From Gavia stellata (taxonomy: Eukaryota > Chordata > Aves > Gaviiformes > Gaviidae): 64,000 bases of DNA. Every line of letters begins with the position of its first letter. The stretch's first letter is position 1. The position numbers and the translations under genes were made by a program. Where the stretch lies: contig NC_082617.1 of NCBI RefSeq assembly GCF_030936135.1, positions 1,298,001 through 1,362,000 of the forward strand. Reading direction: 5' to 3'. The notes beneath the pieces were generated by a model. That model was not told the DNA's origin, made no database searches, and was given only the letters and a program-made list of their open reading frames with translations. Below are positions 33,274 through 45,400 of this stretch, one piece after another.

Positions 33274-36200
33274 AAGCTCTGGGAAAGGCTCACCTGACAG
33301 CTAGAAGGGCCTTGCTTGTCTGGGAGCATGAACCATGACGCTGAAACGGGCAGCTCAGCGGAGCTCCTCTGCTGACAAGATTGGGGAGATGATAGCAAGA
33401 ATGGGAGGTCAGAGGTAACGGAGCCCCGGAGGCTCCGTGGGCACCGCAGCTCCCACTGGCTCCCTTTCGGGGCACCCCCCCCTCCCCATTTTCACCCGCC
33501 GGTTTGCAGCTGCTCCGAGCGAGAGAAAAGGATGTGATTTTTGGGTTGGGGTGTCCGTCAGCTCCCCTGGAGAAGGGCAGGGCTGGGGAGAGAGGAGAAA
33601 CACAAGCGCATCCCCGGATAGCGTGTGGAGCTGCCGGAGCGGGCTCAGCATCTGGCAGGGATGTGACCAGGGTTTTGTGATCTCTGCTTCTTGCTCCTCT
33701 CGGCGCACACGCGCTTGCAGACGGCTGCAGGTCCCTAACCACAAACCCCATCCCGCTGCTGCCTCGCCGTCACGCTGCCTTGGGTAGTCAGCACCTAATC
33801 GTCAGCGACACCGAAAGCCCTTTTTGGTACCTCAAGGCCTTTGCAGTGATGAGAATCTCACCCGACATTACACCTAAACCCACATGCAAAGCTGATTTTC
33901 CCAGGGGAAAAAAAATGATGCTCAGCCCCCACTCCCGCCGCACACATCCCCCCCTCGGGTCCCTCTGTCTCCTCCAGCTGCCTTTCAGCCATCTCAAGTC
34001 TCACTTGCTCATTTTTCCTCCCAGCTGGGCTCTGAGCTGCCGAGATGGGAGCTGAGCCCCTCCAAAAAGCTGGAGCTGCCACAGCACCCTTGACCCAACC
34101 TTCACCATAGCCGCAAGCCCTGTTTATACAGCACCCAGCACAGCCCGGTGCTGCTCTGGGACAGGCTCCCAGCGCTTACGACGAGTTTAATAACAAAGCC
34201 AAACCAGGAATAACTGCCTTATAATGAGGTTACGCAGCATCCCCAAAGCCTTCATTTTAGGGTGAGCTCTGTGCCAGGAGCTGCCGGGGGCCGGTGGGTG
34301 AGCAGCCCCTTCCCACCCTCCTCCCTGCCCGACTGCCGGTGCCTCCGCTCCTCCAGCCCTACGCCAGCACGTTGCCATCCATCCTGCCTGCATAAATGTG
34401 CTTTATATCTACCTCTGGGGTGAGGGTTAAGCCCTCCTGGGCTCATATTCGGAAGGGTCGCACCTGAAAACTAAAATGCAGGTGGAAATCTGGCTACCAA
34501 GCATCCTCCAGACCTTCAGGAGCATCGCATTTTTGGCAGCAGAAAGGGTCACGGAGACACATTTTCTGATCGTGAGAGTCAGAGCCCTGGAAACTGCAAA
34601 GGACTGAAGCTTTTCTTTCTATAGATGAGTCCAACACTCAGATCATTACCAGTCAGGCACGGCACTGCTCTTCGTTACCCAAATGCACGCCAGCCCAGCT
34701 GGAAGCTGGGTTTCCTGCCTGACCCAGGTCCCACGAAACCCTAGTGCTGCACATGAAGCCACAGCTCCATCGCTGCACCCTCCTCCTGGTTGAACATGCA
34801 GCCGTACCGGGGGCTCCGTCCTCCGCTCCCGGTGCTAGGCAAGCTTTAGGAAATGATCTTTATTACGTATTAAGCCAACAGCTATCCTTATTCCTGCTCC
34901 TTCTGGCTTCCCCTGGCAGCTGTCCCTCCTCTGGTTGAGGTCCTGGGACCATCTGTGTAACGTATGTCGGAGTTTCTCCCCTTGCCCGGTACTCAGCCCT
35001 CGAAGCCGTGTCTGGCTGGAAGCTGTGCCTCCAGAGCTCGCCGCTTCTCCCCAGAGCAGTTTTCAGCCCTGTACAAGCGGCTGAGGCCGCCCTGGGCCGG
35101 GTGGTTGCGTGGCTCTGCTCCTCCACTGCTGTCTGGTCCATGAGCATCCTCACCCGCATCCCCGCTGCCTCCTCCTCCGCCCTCCCCAGGGAGTCCTGGG
35201 GGTGACACGGGCTGGTGCCCTCGGGACGGCGCAACGACCGAGAGGGGTGCGGGGACAGAGGCAGAGCTGGGTGGCGACAGAGGTGGCCGGGAAAGTTGGG
35301 CTCATGTTTCAGCTTCTATTTTTATCTGGGAACCCAAGTCTGCCCGCGGTGCAATGCGGAGGCCCCGGGGGGACGCGCTACCTTTCCCAGCTGGAGCCAG
35401 ATACCATCTGCGCGCTACCTGCCTTTCCCTGTTGGCGTGCCAGACCTCCTGGTAGAGGGCAGCATCTTCTGAGGAACCGGGACATCGCGCCAACGCCTCT
35501 GCCTGTCCATGGCCTGGTGTGGCAGGAGGGAAGGAGCTGGGCAGCGGAGCCACGTCCTCCAGGCACGGCTCTCTGCAGGCCAGGCTCCCCTCTCCTCCAG
35601 CCGGGCTGAGGCTGGGAGCACTTCATCACAGCTACTCCTCAGGAGACGCAGAGCAGCCCTCTTGCACTATGCCACCACCCGGGTCAGGGGCCAGATGCCA
35701 GTGTCCCTTCTCAAGCCTGGCCTTAAATCCATACCACAGGGGTAGGACCGGCCCAGGAGGGCCAGGATTCATCCCCCCTGCCCAGAAGCAGCGGTTGAAG
35801 CTCAGCAGGATGAGCTGGGTGGGTCTCAGGCAGCAGCATCGCGGGAAGGAGCCGGGCTGGGGGTGACGTGGTGCCACCGCGGCTCAGCGCCCCGGGGTAA
35901 CCCTTGCGATCCCACCCTGCGAGGTGCTCTGCGGGAGCCATGCCTAAGGCTGTAGGGCTGCACCAGACCCATCCCTTTTTATTTACTAAAGCAAAAAAAA
36001 AATTCATCTAGTGGACATAGCTGCAGAAAAAAGGAAACTTGAGCAGCTCGAGCCCGAGAAGCTTGTGTAGTCTGCAGGTTGTCCGAGGCAGAGACTGCCT
36101 TTACCGACGCAAGAGCAGGCTCCCCAGCACAGGAACATGATTTTGGAGCCCGGCCCCTCGGCCTGGGCAATCACAGCGAGTGTCGGGGCAATGCCGGGAG

Positions 36201-36284
36201 GAGGCGAGACCCCCCCATCCCGCCGGGCAGTGCCTGCTGCTTTAATTGGGGCAAGAATAGAAGCTGCAGCAGAAAACTGGAATA

Positions 36285-36307
36285 TAAAAAAAAAAAAAAA
36301 AAAAAAA
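36285..36307. repeat. poly(A) tract, 23 bases
   Basis: This is an uninterrupted A run. It might be the tail of an old retroposed sequence on the plus strand, but the DNA before it is not recognisable. Confidence 0.8.
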
Positions 36308-36765
36308 GCGTGAGAAAGGAAATCTGAGCAAGGCCTGGAGCAATCTAACCAATCCAGCGGAAACAATAGCCCAGGAAGAAAAACCAGTTCCTACACATGA
36401 AGTAGAATAGGCTGGGAACGGGCTGGAGGAGGGGAAGGGAAGGCTCACCCCGCGCGCTCCCAGCCTGCAGAACAAGATGGGCATTATGAGGCCGCGGCTG
36501 CCCGGGGTACGGTGCCCCCTTTCCCAGGGGCTCCGGGCAGCCTGGAGGATGCCTGCCCAGCCCGCTGCCTGCGCTGCTGCCTGCACGGCTGCCTGCTGCG
36601 GCCGGGGCCCAGGCTGCCTCTGACATAGCAGGGTTGGGGAGAAACCCCCTAATCCCGGGCGTGCGTCCCGTAGCTGGCCTGGGCTGTCACCGACCTGGGC
36701 TGTCACCGACCCCCCCGGGCTGGAGCAAGGCACAGCAGCTTTCCTCCAGTCCGGCTCTGGCAGGG

Positions 36766-37172
36766 CTCAGCCCCAGGCTGCGCTCAGCACCCAGGCTGAG
36801 CTGGGCTGGGTTTAGCCCTTGAACTGGGCTCAGCACCCTGGTTTAACTCAGCTCGGCTCAGCACCCAAGATGGGCTCAGCATCCAGGCTGGGCTCAGCAA
36901 CTGGCCTGAGATTAGACCAGAGGATGGGATTAGACCCCAGGCTGGGATTAGCCCGCATCCTGAGATCAGCCCTCGGGCTGTGCTCACCTCCAGGCAGAGC
37001 TCACCCCCAGGCTGGGCTCACCCCCAGGGTGGGCTCACCCCCAGGTGGGGCTCACCCCCAGGCTGGGCTCACCCCCAGGGTGGGCTCACCCCCAGGTGGG
37101 GCTTATCCCCAAGAGGGGCTCACTTCTGAGCAGGGGCTCACCCCCAGGGTGGGCTGACCCCCAGGCAGGGCT
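36766..37172. repeat. minisatellite, 17-19-bp unit (GGCTCACCCCCAGG type)
   Basis: The right half (about 36990-37172) is a regular array of GGCTCACCCCCAGG(C/G)TGG units. The left half has diverged GGCTCAGCACCCAGG units. The long frames across it are by-products of the repeat. Confidence 0.88.
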
Positions 37173-39048
37173 CGAAGGGCAGCAGAGTGCCGCCAGCCGG
37201 GCTCCCTGGGGCCGAGTGCGGGTGGGACGGGGGTCCCGGGCAGGTGCCCGCCAGGGAAGCGGTGCTGCTGCCAGCTTGGCCATGGCGGGGCCAGGAAGGG
37301 AACACAGTATTGCAGAGGTAACAAAGCATTCGCAGAACCCGCCTGTGGGCCAGCACGGGCCTGCCCAGCCATCCCGCTGCACATGTGGCCCCTTGGGGAA
37401 ACAGCCATGGATGCACCTTCTCACCTCCCCAGATCCCACCCGCGGGATGTCCGTCTGTCCTTCCTGGGCAGCACACCACAGCAGGCAAACCCTCGGGCTG
37501 CAGATGGATTGGTTGAAGGCAGGGAAAGCCCGAGTAGATAAACCGGCTCCAGGATGGTCCAGTGGCTGGTCCCCTGCCCTGGACACAGCCATGGGTGCAC
37601 GGGTGCTGGATCTGGCCCCTCGGCTGCGTGGCGGCGGTTGGGACGTGCCAGTGGGTTGTGCTCCCTGCAGCCGAGAAGGTCAGATACTTTCATTTTGATG
37701 CAGAAGCTTAAACTCGGCTAAAATCAAAACCACTGTCACACTTTGCACTGTGATCTGCAGGGACTTGCCTGCACCTGAGGATTTCAATTCCCTCCAGCCC
37801 TGGCTCTGCAGATGAGTCCGACTGCCCCCAGACCTGCTCCCCGCAGTGCCCCCCCAGGGACAAGCCACAGCCTCCCAGCGGGATGAGCTGGATCCGTCCT
37901 CCCAGCCCTCCGCCGTGGAGCACAGCTGGGGGGAGCAGGCAGGGCTCCCCGCCAGCCTGTGCTCTGCCTGCCACGAGCCAAACAGTTCTCAGCTCCCTCC
38001 AAATCCCTCCCTGCCCACCCCGGCGGGCCCAGGGGCAGCAGCCTGGCGAGGAGGCAGCGCTCCCTGCCTGCACCGGGACTTGGCCTCACTTGGCGTGCGC
38101 AGGAGGAGCCAAAGAGAGGGAGGGCAAAGCTGTTCCCAGCACATTTTTCTGCTTTGACACACTTACGAGCCCTCGGAGCGCTGCAGCTGGGTTCCCAGCA
38201 CCCCGCGTCAGCTCTCCAGCCTGTGCCCCTCCGCCAGCGGCACACGGGGCAAATTCCCCAAATACCTGGCAGGGAGCAGCACAGGATGACTGCGCAGGGC
38301 AGGCAGAGGTTTTTGGGTTCAAGTCATAGGCAGGGGTGTCTTGCCGGCCCTGACATGGGGAGCAGTGGAAGCTGCCCTGGGGTCCCACGTGTGCCAATCT
38401 CGGCACTTAACGAGGTCTTGCAACTGGTTCAGGCTCCCGGCTCCGCTAGTTGGAAGCCTGTAAAAATCAGCTGTGGTGCAACTGCCCCGGGCATGCGTCA
38501 AGACGAGCCCCGGACTCCCAACATCCAAAGCCAGCCTTTAGTTTAATAAAGAAAGAAAAGCTCCTAAGGCAAAGATACCACATTCGTAACACCGCGGGGC
38601 CTCTCGGGCAGCTCGCCAGCTGCCTGATGGAGGGACGCAGTTCGCATCTCTGTCCACCAAGTCCAGGAGAAACCCAACCAGGCACGGTGCTTGCACGGCC
38701 CATCACTGTGCACGCGTGCACGACCCGCATGGCGGCGGAGCTGGGGCTCCCCTCTCTGAGATGGCCCCTTCCCCAGCAGGGCAGGACCGCGGGTGGCAGG
38801 ACCCCCATGCCCGGCTGACCTGCCAGGATCAGCTCCTTCTCCTCACTCTGAGATAAAGACGCTGAAAGGCCAGCGGCATCCCTGGCGGCGTGGGAAGGGA
38901 GCTCCCCGAGGACCTGGGAGGCTCCGGGTGTTTGCTGGCTCAGTGCCGCTGCGCTTTGCTCCTGCCTGTGCTTCGGAGGGTCCCCTGCAGAGCGGCTGCT
39001 CCTCTCTTCTGGACAGCACCAACCCCCTGACGGAGCCTTTGCCTTCCA

Positions 39049-39460
39049 CTCCCACCACCTCCACCCCAGTCACTTCCAGTCTGATCACCCCACTCCCACC
39101 ACCTCCACCCCAGTCACTTCCAGTCTGATCACCCCACTCCCACCACCTCCACCCCAGTCACTTCCAGTCTGATCACCCCACTCCCACCACCTCCACCTCA
39201 GTCACTTCCAGTCTGATCACCCCACTCCCACCACCTCCACACCAGTCACCTCCAGCCTGGTCATCGCACTCCCACCATGTCCAGCCTGGTCACCCCAATC
39301 CTACCACTTCCAGTCTGGTCACCTCACTCCCACCGCGTCCAACCTGATCACCCCACTCCAACCAGCACCATGCCCAGTAGCCCCACTCCCATCACCTCCA
39401 GTATGGTCACCCCACTCCATTCACCTCCACACTGATCTCCCCCACCCCAACCACTTCCAC
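39049..39460. repeat. minisatellite, 44-bp unit
   Basis: Units starting CTCCCACCACCTCCAC begin at 39049, 39093, 39137, 39181 and 39225, exactly 44 bases apart and nearly identical. From about 39260 to 39460 the copies are degenerate, retaining CACCCCACTCC and CCAGTCTGGTCACC. Confidence 0.93.
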
Positions 39461-42400
39461 ATGTATTCAACAGCAAACTCTTCCCTGCCCTCTCATTTCC
39501 CTCGTGCTCTGCGTTTCTGCCTTGGGAGGCATTTCTAGCTAGATGCTCTCCAGTTCGTTCACTTCTCGCTCACGTGTTTGCTTTGGGCTCTCTGGCCCTG
39601 CCAACACCCAACCTGCATCCCAACGCCAAGACCATTTCCCTGTGTAACTCTTCTTGGAGCTCATCACCAGCCACCCCACAGAGAAGTCACTTCTCCCTTC
39701 AGCCCCCTTCCAAGTCCCCTTGTCACTCCTAACAGGCTTCTCCTCTTGGATTTAGCAAAACCCATCCAGTCCTTTTGACTCATTCTCTTTTTCCCCCCAA
39801 CCAAAGGGTTTGTAACATTTTTTTTTCTACTTCTGGGGAGCAGTTGAGCAGGCAGCAGCCTTCCAGCAGCCCCATAAGAACAAATCCAAACCTGTGCCCT
39901 CTGCTTCCGCTCAGCCCTACATCAAAAAGCCACGATGAGCAGAGACAGCCCTTCAGCAAACCCGTTCCTGTCACACCCAGTGGCAGTGATGAGAAAAGGA
40001 GCAAAGCTCTGGCAGCATCTTGGCGCAGACCCCCCAGCCCAGGGCTCCCCAACCCTGTGCACAAGACATTCTGAGGCTCCAGTTCCAGCCCAGAGCTGCA
40101 GCCCCGCAGGGCTCAGGCAGCAGCAAACACATCCACATGCGGATGGAAAATGGTTGAAAGTGGATTGGACATTTTGCAGAACAGAAGGGGAAGAAGCGAT
40201 GCTGGGGACGGCAGGGACATAACCTCCCGCAGGGCTCCCGCTGATGGTGGAGGTTTCCAACCTGCCTCTCAGCTCTGCGTGACGTTTGACAGGTCATACC
40301 GCGGATGTGCTTGGCACAAGCTTGTGCACCCAGGACCCCGAGCCCACCGCGACGGCGATGCTGTTCCTGGTAGGCTGCTCCTGCAGCAGCTCCCTGCACC
40401 CACCAGCCTCCCCGGCCAGGCTGGCTGCACTGCTGGCGCTGGAGGAGGGCATGTGGCTCCCCAGCTCAGCCTTACCACCCAGGCTGTGGGTCGAGGGACA
40501 GAGGGTGTCCCCAGAACACGGGTCACTGATTTATCCTCGTGTCTTTGGGCAACTTACAGCTACAGCCCAAGAGCCTGGCAAGAACCTTGCACAGAGCCTG
40601 GCACAGTTTCTCGCCTCAGGGTGGTCCCCGTGAGCGTGGGACTGCTCCAAAAACTGTCACCGCTCAGGCACAAAACGTGTCGAGAAGGAGCTGGGCATGA
40701 AGGCCAGATCCTGAGAGTCTAAAAGGGCTGCAAAACCCTTGCTTGGCCAAGGAGGGCTCTGGGAACAACCTGCGGCTCGGGAGGTGCCGCAGGGCTGGCA
40801 AGGAGCGTGCCACCCTCGCACTGCCCGTCAGCCCCGGTGGGGATGGCCCCGAGCTGAGGGCTCCCGCGGGGCAGCCAGCAGCCCCGGGGCAGGGGGCAGT
40901 GGGCAGGGGCTTGGGCCCAGGCAGCGCACAGGGAGCCGGTGAGAAGGCAGCCCCTGCCTGCAGGCCCCACGGTGCGGTGGGTTTGTTAGCACGGCATCTT
41001 GCTGCAGGTGTGCCGTCAGCCGCCCTGCTGTGCCGCAGCCTGGCCTGGCGGATGTGGCTTCTCGCTCGCACGCAGCCGCTGTGCTGGCAGCAGCCGCCCT
41101 CCCCGGGGAGCTCCGTGGAGCCCGGGCCCCCATAGTGGCTCCGTCTTTGGGCTCTGGCCTCCGAGCTGGGATGCCTTTGGGCTGGATGCTGCCCCTTGCC
41201 TTGGGGCTGGGCACTTTGCATGTGCCGTGGGCTTACCCACACATCTCAGCGCCTGCCGGCAGCTGCCTGTCGCGGGCAGCCAGCAGGACCCTGCCTGCAT
41301 GCCCATGGTGCCCAGCACCCCACGGAGAGTGGAGCTGCTCGGTTGCTCTGGAAAATGAAACTGTTACCCCATCTCGGGCAGAGCCTGCCATGACCCAGAG
41401 CCGGGGTGCTGCTCCCGAGAGGGGGTTTCGGGAGCATAGCAGAGCGAGGAGACCCAATTTCCCCTTTGTTTTGGTTGGTCACCATCCCCAGGCGGGACAG
41501 GAGGGACACTGCACACTCCTCCCTGCTGGGAAGTGGCAGGGATGCCCCTCACGGGCTCTCCCAGGGGTGGGGGTGGCAAGACGGAGCAAATATTCGCCTT
41601 TGCGAACGTCGTTGTTGCCATTACTGTTATGATGAAGTCAGAACATGCTCTCCATCACACGTAAATCTCTGGGGGCCCAGGTGGATTTGCCTCTCCCGAG
41701 GTCACCTTATTTCCCGGGTGCCATTGTCACTGTGCTGTCCCCTGGGTCTCTTCTGGCGACTTTTCATTTCCACTCACTGGCAGGAAACAGGCAGCAGCTC
41801 CTCGCTCCTGCTCAGAGGATCCACCTCCAGTGCTGAGCACTCTGACCCCGTCCTGGCTAGCACCCCTGTGGCTCCCAAGCCCCTCCAAGAGAAGACACCA
41901 GCCCCTTCGAACCCATGTTCAACCTCCAGGATGCTGGGGAGAAGGCTGCGGGGAGCCCATCAGCAAACTCTCGCCAGCATGAAGGGGCTGCAGCCAGATT
42001 GTTCTCTCATGCAAACGGTGCTGAAACGCACCCCAGGGTGGTGGGTCCTCTTGCAGATTCATCCCACGTCATGGGCATCTCCACCCCACGTGGATCCCTA
42101 GCCTGGGGCACGGCGGTCCCCCCGCTGCCATCAGCAGGGGGAAAAATGCAGAAGCTATCTCTCAGCCTCGGCTGTCCCTCACCATGGCATCAGGGCTGCT
42201 CTCTGACAGCCCTGCAGACCCCCAGGCAGGGCTGCTTTCCTTGGTCCCAGCCCAAACAGAGCTCAGCAGTGCTCAAGTGCCCACCATTCTATGGAGGCAG
42301 CAGCTATCCAGGTGTTCCAGATGTGGAGGGCCACCACGTCACCAGAGACCCCAGGTCAGGAGCAGACCTACCCATGAGCCGTCCATCATTCCTAACAGCT

Positions 42401-45400
42401 TCGGATGATGGAGGCACCCAAACTCCCCAGGCTTTGCTCTCCACGCAGCTCAAGACCTAACTTGAATCCTCCCTGCTGTGAGTCGAGACTTGTCCACGTC
42501 CTCATGGAGAGCATAAAAATCCCATACTCTCGCCTGCATTAGCTCAAACACAGGCCAAGGCTGTTGGGGAGAAAGTCGTTCCCGGTGCAGACCCTGCTAC
42601 TCCTGCACGGTCACTGGGGCAGCGGAAGCTTCCCAACAAATGGAGCAGCAATGGAGAGGACTACGGTGCTGCTGGTTGTATGGCTCAGCCAGGATGTCAC
42701 CATGAAAATGGCATCTCTTGCCAGCGAATTCAGTGCACAGTCCTTCCAGGCAGTCTGGGATGGTCCCCGCTGCAGTTCATCCCCATCACCATGCCTGGAG
42801 GAGGAGCAGAAGGTCCCCACAGCTCCTCCATGGCATCACCTACCAGCCTCCTATCAAAGGCGTCGGCCTCTGCCCGCAGTGCCTGCACATCCAGAGCAGG
42901 ACGGAGGAAAATACGGGCAATAGGGAACAATTTTAACACCCAGAACCACGTTCCCAATCCATCCTGCCAGCGTCCTTCTCTCTAGACAACTCCTGGCAGG
43001 GCTGGGACCAAAGCTGGTCACCTCTGGGACTCAAGCTGGACCAGTACGGCTGTATGACACACTGTGAGTGAAGGTGTATGAGCCATGTGCTGCCACAGGG
43101 GCCCCAAACCTACTGAGAAACCTTTGGTAGAACAAGGGTGGTAAAAGCAGGGATTTGGGTGAGGACCAGGCTAGTGCCAAAGCGCCTTTGGAAGGCTCTC
43201 ACCTTCTGCTGAGATGGTTGGCCTCGGTGGCACAGCTCATCCCACGGGGGAGCAGAGCGTGAACCTGCACGGCTGGGCTCTGCCAGCATTTCCAGCACAG
43301 AGGAGCTGGCAAGGAGCACCATCTCCTTTGAGAACAGCCATGTGCATCTCATCTCAAGGACAAACACCAGCTCTTGAAAGACATCTCCAAAAGAATCCCT
43401 CAAAAACAGTCCCAGAAAAAAGGCATCCAAGCTGCTAACTGGGACCTACAGGAGGAAAGCCCCTGAGAGCAGTCTGGGGGACGAGCCGCTGCTGCTGGAG
43501 CAAGGAGAAAGCCCAAGAGACCTCGTGCACCGATTCCCTGCGTTCCCAGCCTGACACCTCCCAGACGTGCTAACGTGACCCCAGCGTGTCAGTGACATGT
43601 GAGGTCAACGCGGTGAGACAGACGTGTTCCTGGGGAGCCCCAACACCTCCACATCTTCTCACCGCAGTGGGGGGCCCAGCGAGCTATCTAGAGCATCGCA
43701 TGGTTATACCATGCAAAAAAAAGGTAAAAAGGAGTAATAATACACATATAAATATGTGGCACTTTTTTAGAGGAGGGAAAGCTGGGATGGATGGCAAGAG
43801 GAGTGATCCAACCCTGCCAAACCGGGTTTCACTCTGTTGCTGATGAACAGGACACCAGCAGGCAAGCGGTGGCAAAACTTTAATTTCACCCTGCAGAAAA
43901 AAATACCTGTGAGTGGAAAATGCAGATGGGCTCTCTGTGGAAGCGAAGTTGGGGAAGGAAGGTGTGTGCTCCATTCCTCGCATTCCTCCCCAGCTCCCTT
44001 GGGATGGTGGCCACACTCCCCAAGGTGCACCCGGGTGCCCAGGGGGTGATGGAGAGGGCTGAGGATCCTGTCCTGCAGCCTCGCTGGCTCCACCAGCCGG
44101 GCAGGGCTCAGCATCTTCCCTTCTCAGTGCCGGGGAGAGGGATGGGACCGAGGTCTGAATCCCGCTGGGGTCCGAGAAATGAAACCTTTGATCTATGTGG
44201 GCAGCATCTTCGGAAACTCTTGGGTGAGAGTCCCTCACAGGTGAACGCTGTGTCCCCAGGTACCACCCCGCTGCATTCCAGCATCCTGCCACATGCACGG
44301 CCATCACGTTGCATCCCTGTGGCCACATGCGGGAGCCTGGTTCAGAGCAGGGCACCTTGGGCTCATCCGAACATCCAAGCACAGCTGGTGGGATGTCCTC
44401 TCCTCCGGACACCCTGCACTGTCCCCTCTCCTGCAACATCAACCCGAAAACCAGAGGAAAAACCATTGCGTTGCTGTGCGCTCCCATCCCTGTGCCGTCC
44501 CGGCTCCCTCCCGGGCACATGCGCGAGGGCACCGCGCCAACAGCTAATGGGAAAGTTCAGGGTCAGGGCGAGCCGCGGGGAGAGGCGCATAAAGGGCTCA
44601 TTGTGCGGCAGGTCTCCCTCGGCGGTGCTCATACAGGGCTAGCAGTTCAACAACAAAACGCAGCCCAGGAATATGACAAGACACCTTTTTCCCAGGCTGC
44701 TGTTAAACTCTAATTAAACATTTCAGCACACTCGAGCGAGGGAATGTCTGCTTCTCAGGCCCAGGCTATCTCAGCTGGAAAACAACTCCTCCCATGCAAA
44801 CACGCTCGCGCAGGTTGACCCAGAAAGATGCCCCTTGGGCCCGGGGAGGATGCGAACCCACGAACCAGGGTGGGCAACTTGCTCCCATCCACCCACCTTC
44901 GTGGTCAGTGCCTCTCAACCCATCGTCCTAGAAATATTTAATGTGATGCCTTACAGCAGCCGTGTAGCACAGCCCACTTGCTCTGTCTTCAAACCTGGTA
45001 GGTTTTTGGACCTCAGAGACTCTATTTCAGGAAAGCAAATTCTTCCCAAGCTTCATCGCTCTCATGGCACGTCCCTGGGCTGCTGGTTCCCCTCCCCAGG
45101 CCTGGACCACAGTTTGGCTACCCCGCTCCAGAGGTTTGGATATTTAAAAATAACCCAACGGACAAGCAAAATGTTGGATTCTCATTCTTCGTGTGCTTTG
45201 CGCTGCTGACACGCAGGCACTGACCATCATCACACCTCGCTGTGACATTTCAGTTGGTCTTAAGTAACTGCTTTTCCAACCTCCTCCATCCCACCCCCCC
45301 ACAGACTCCTCCATCTCTGGGCAGGAAAATTGGGCTTGAGCCCCTTTTCTGTCCCCCCAGGGAAGCAGAGGTGCTCCCAAACTTTTGTTTGACCCAGAAA

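Noticed and set aside
33290-33420. Candidate EXD3 exon ending in a GTGAG donor with an in-phase SCQ end
   Set aside because: The donor and phase would fit the exon before VCNC, but the upstream residues do not resemble the Mut7-C core.
42600-43430. Minus-strand frames that look partly protein-like
   Set aside because: Stops interrupt them and no family could be named. They may be an old decayed repeat, but that cannot be shown from the sequence.
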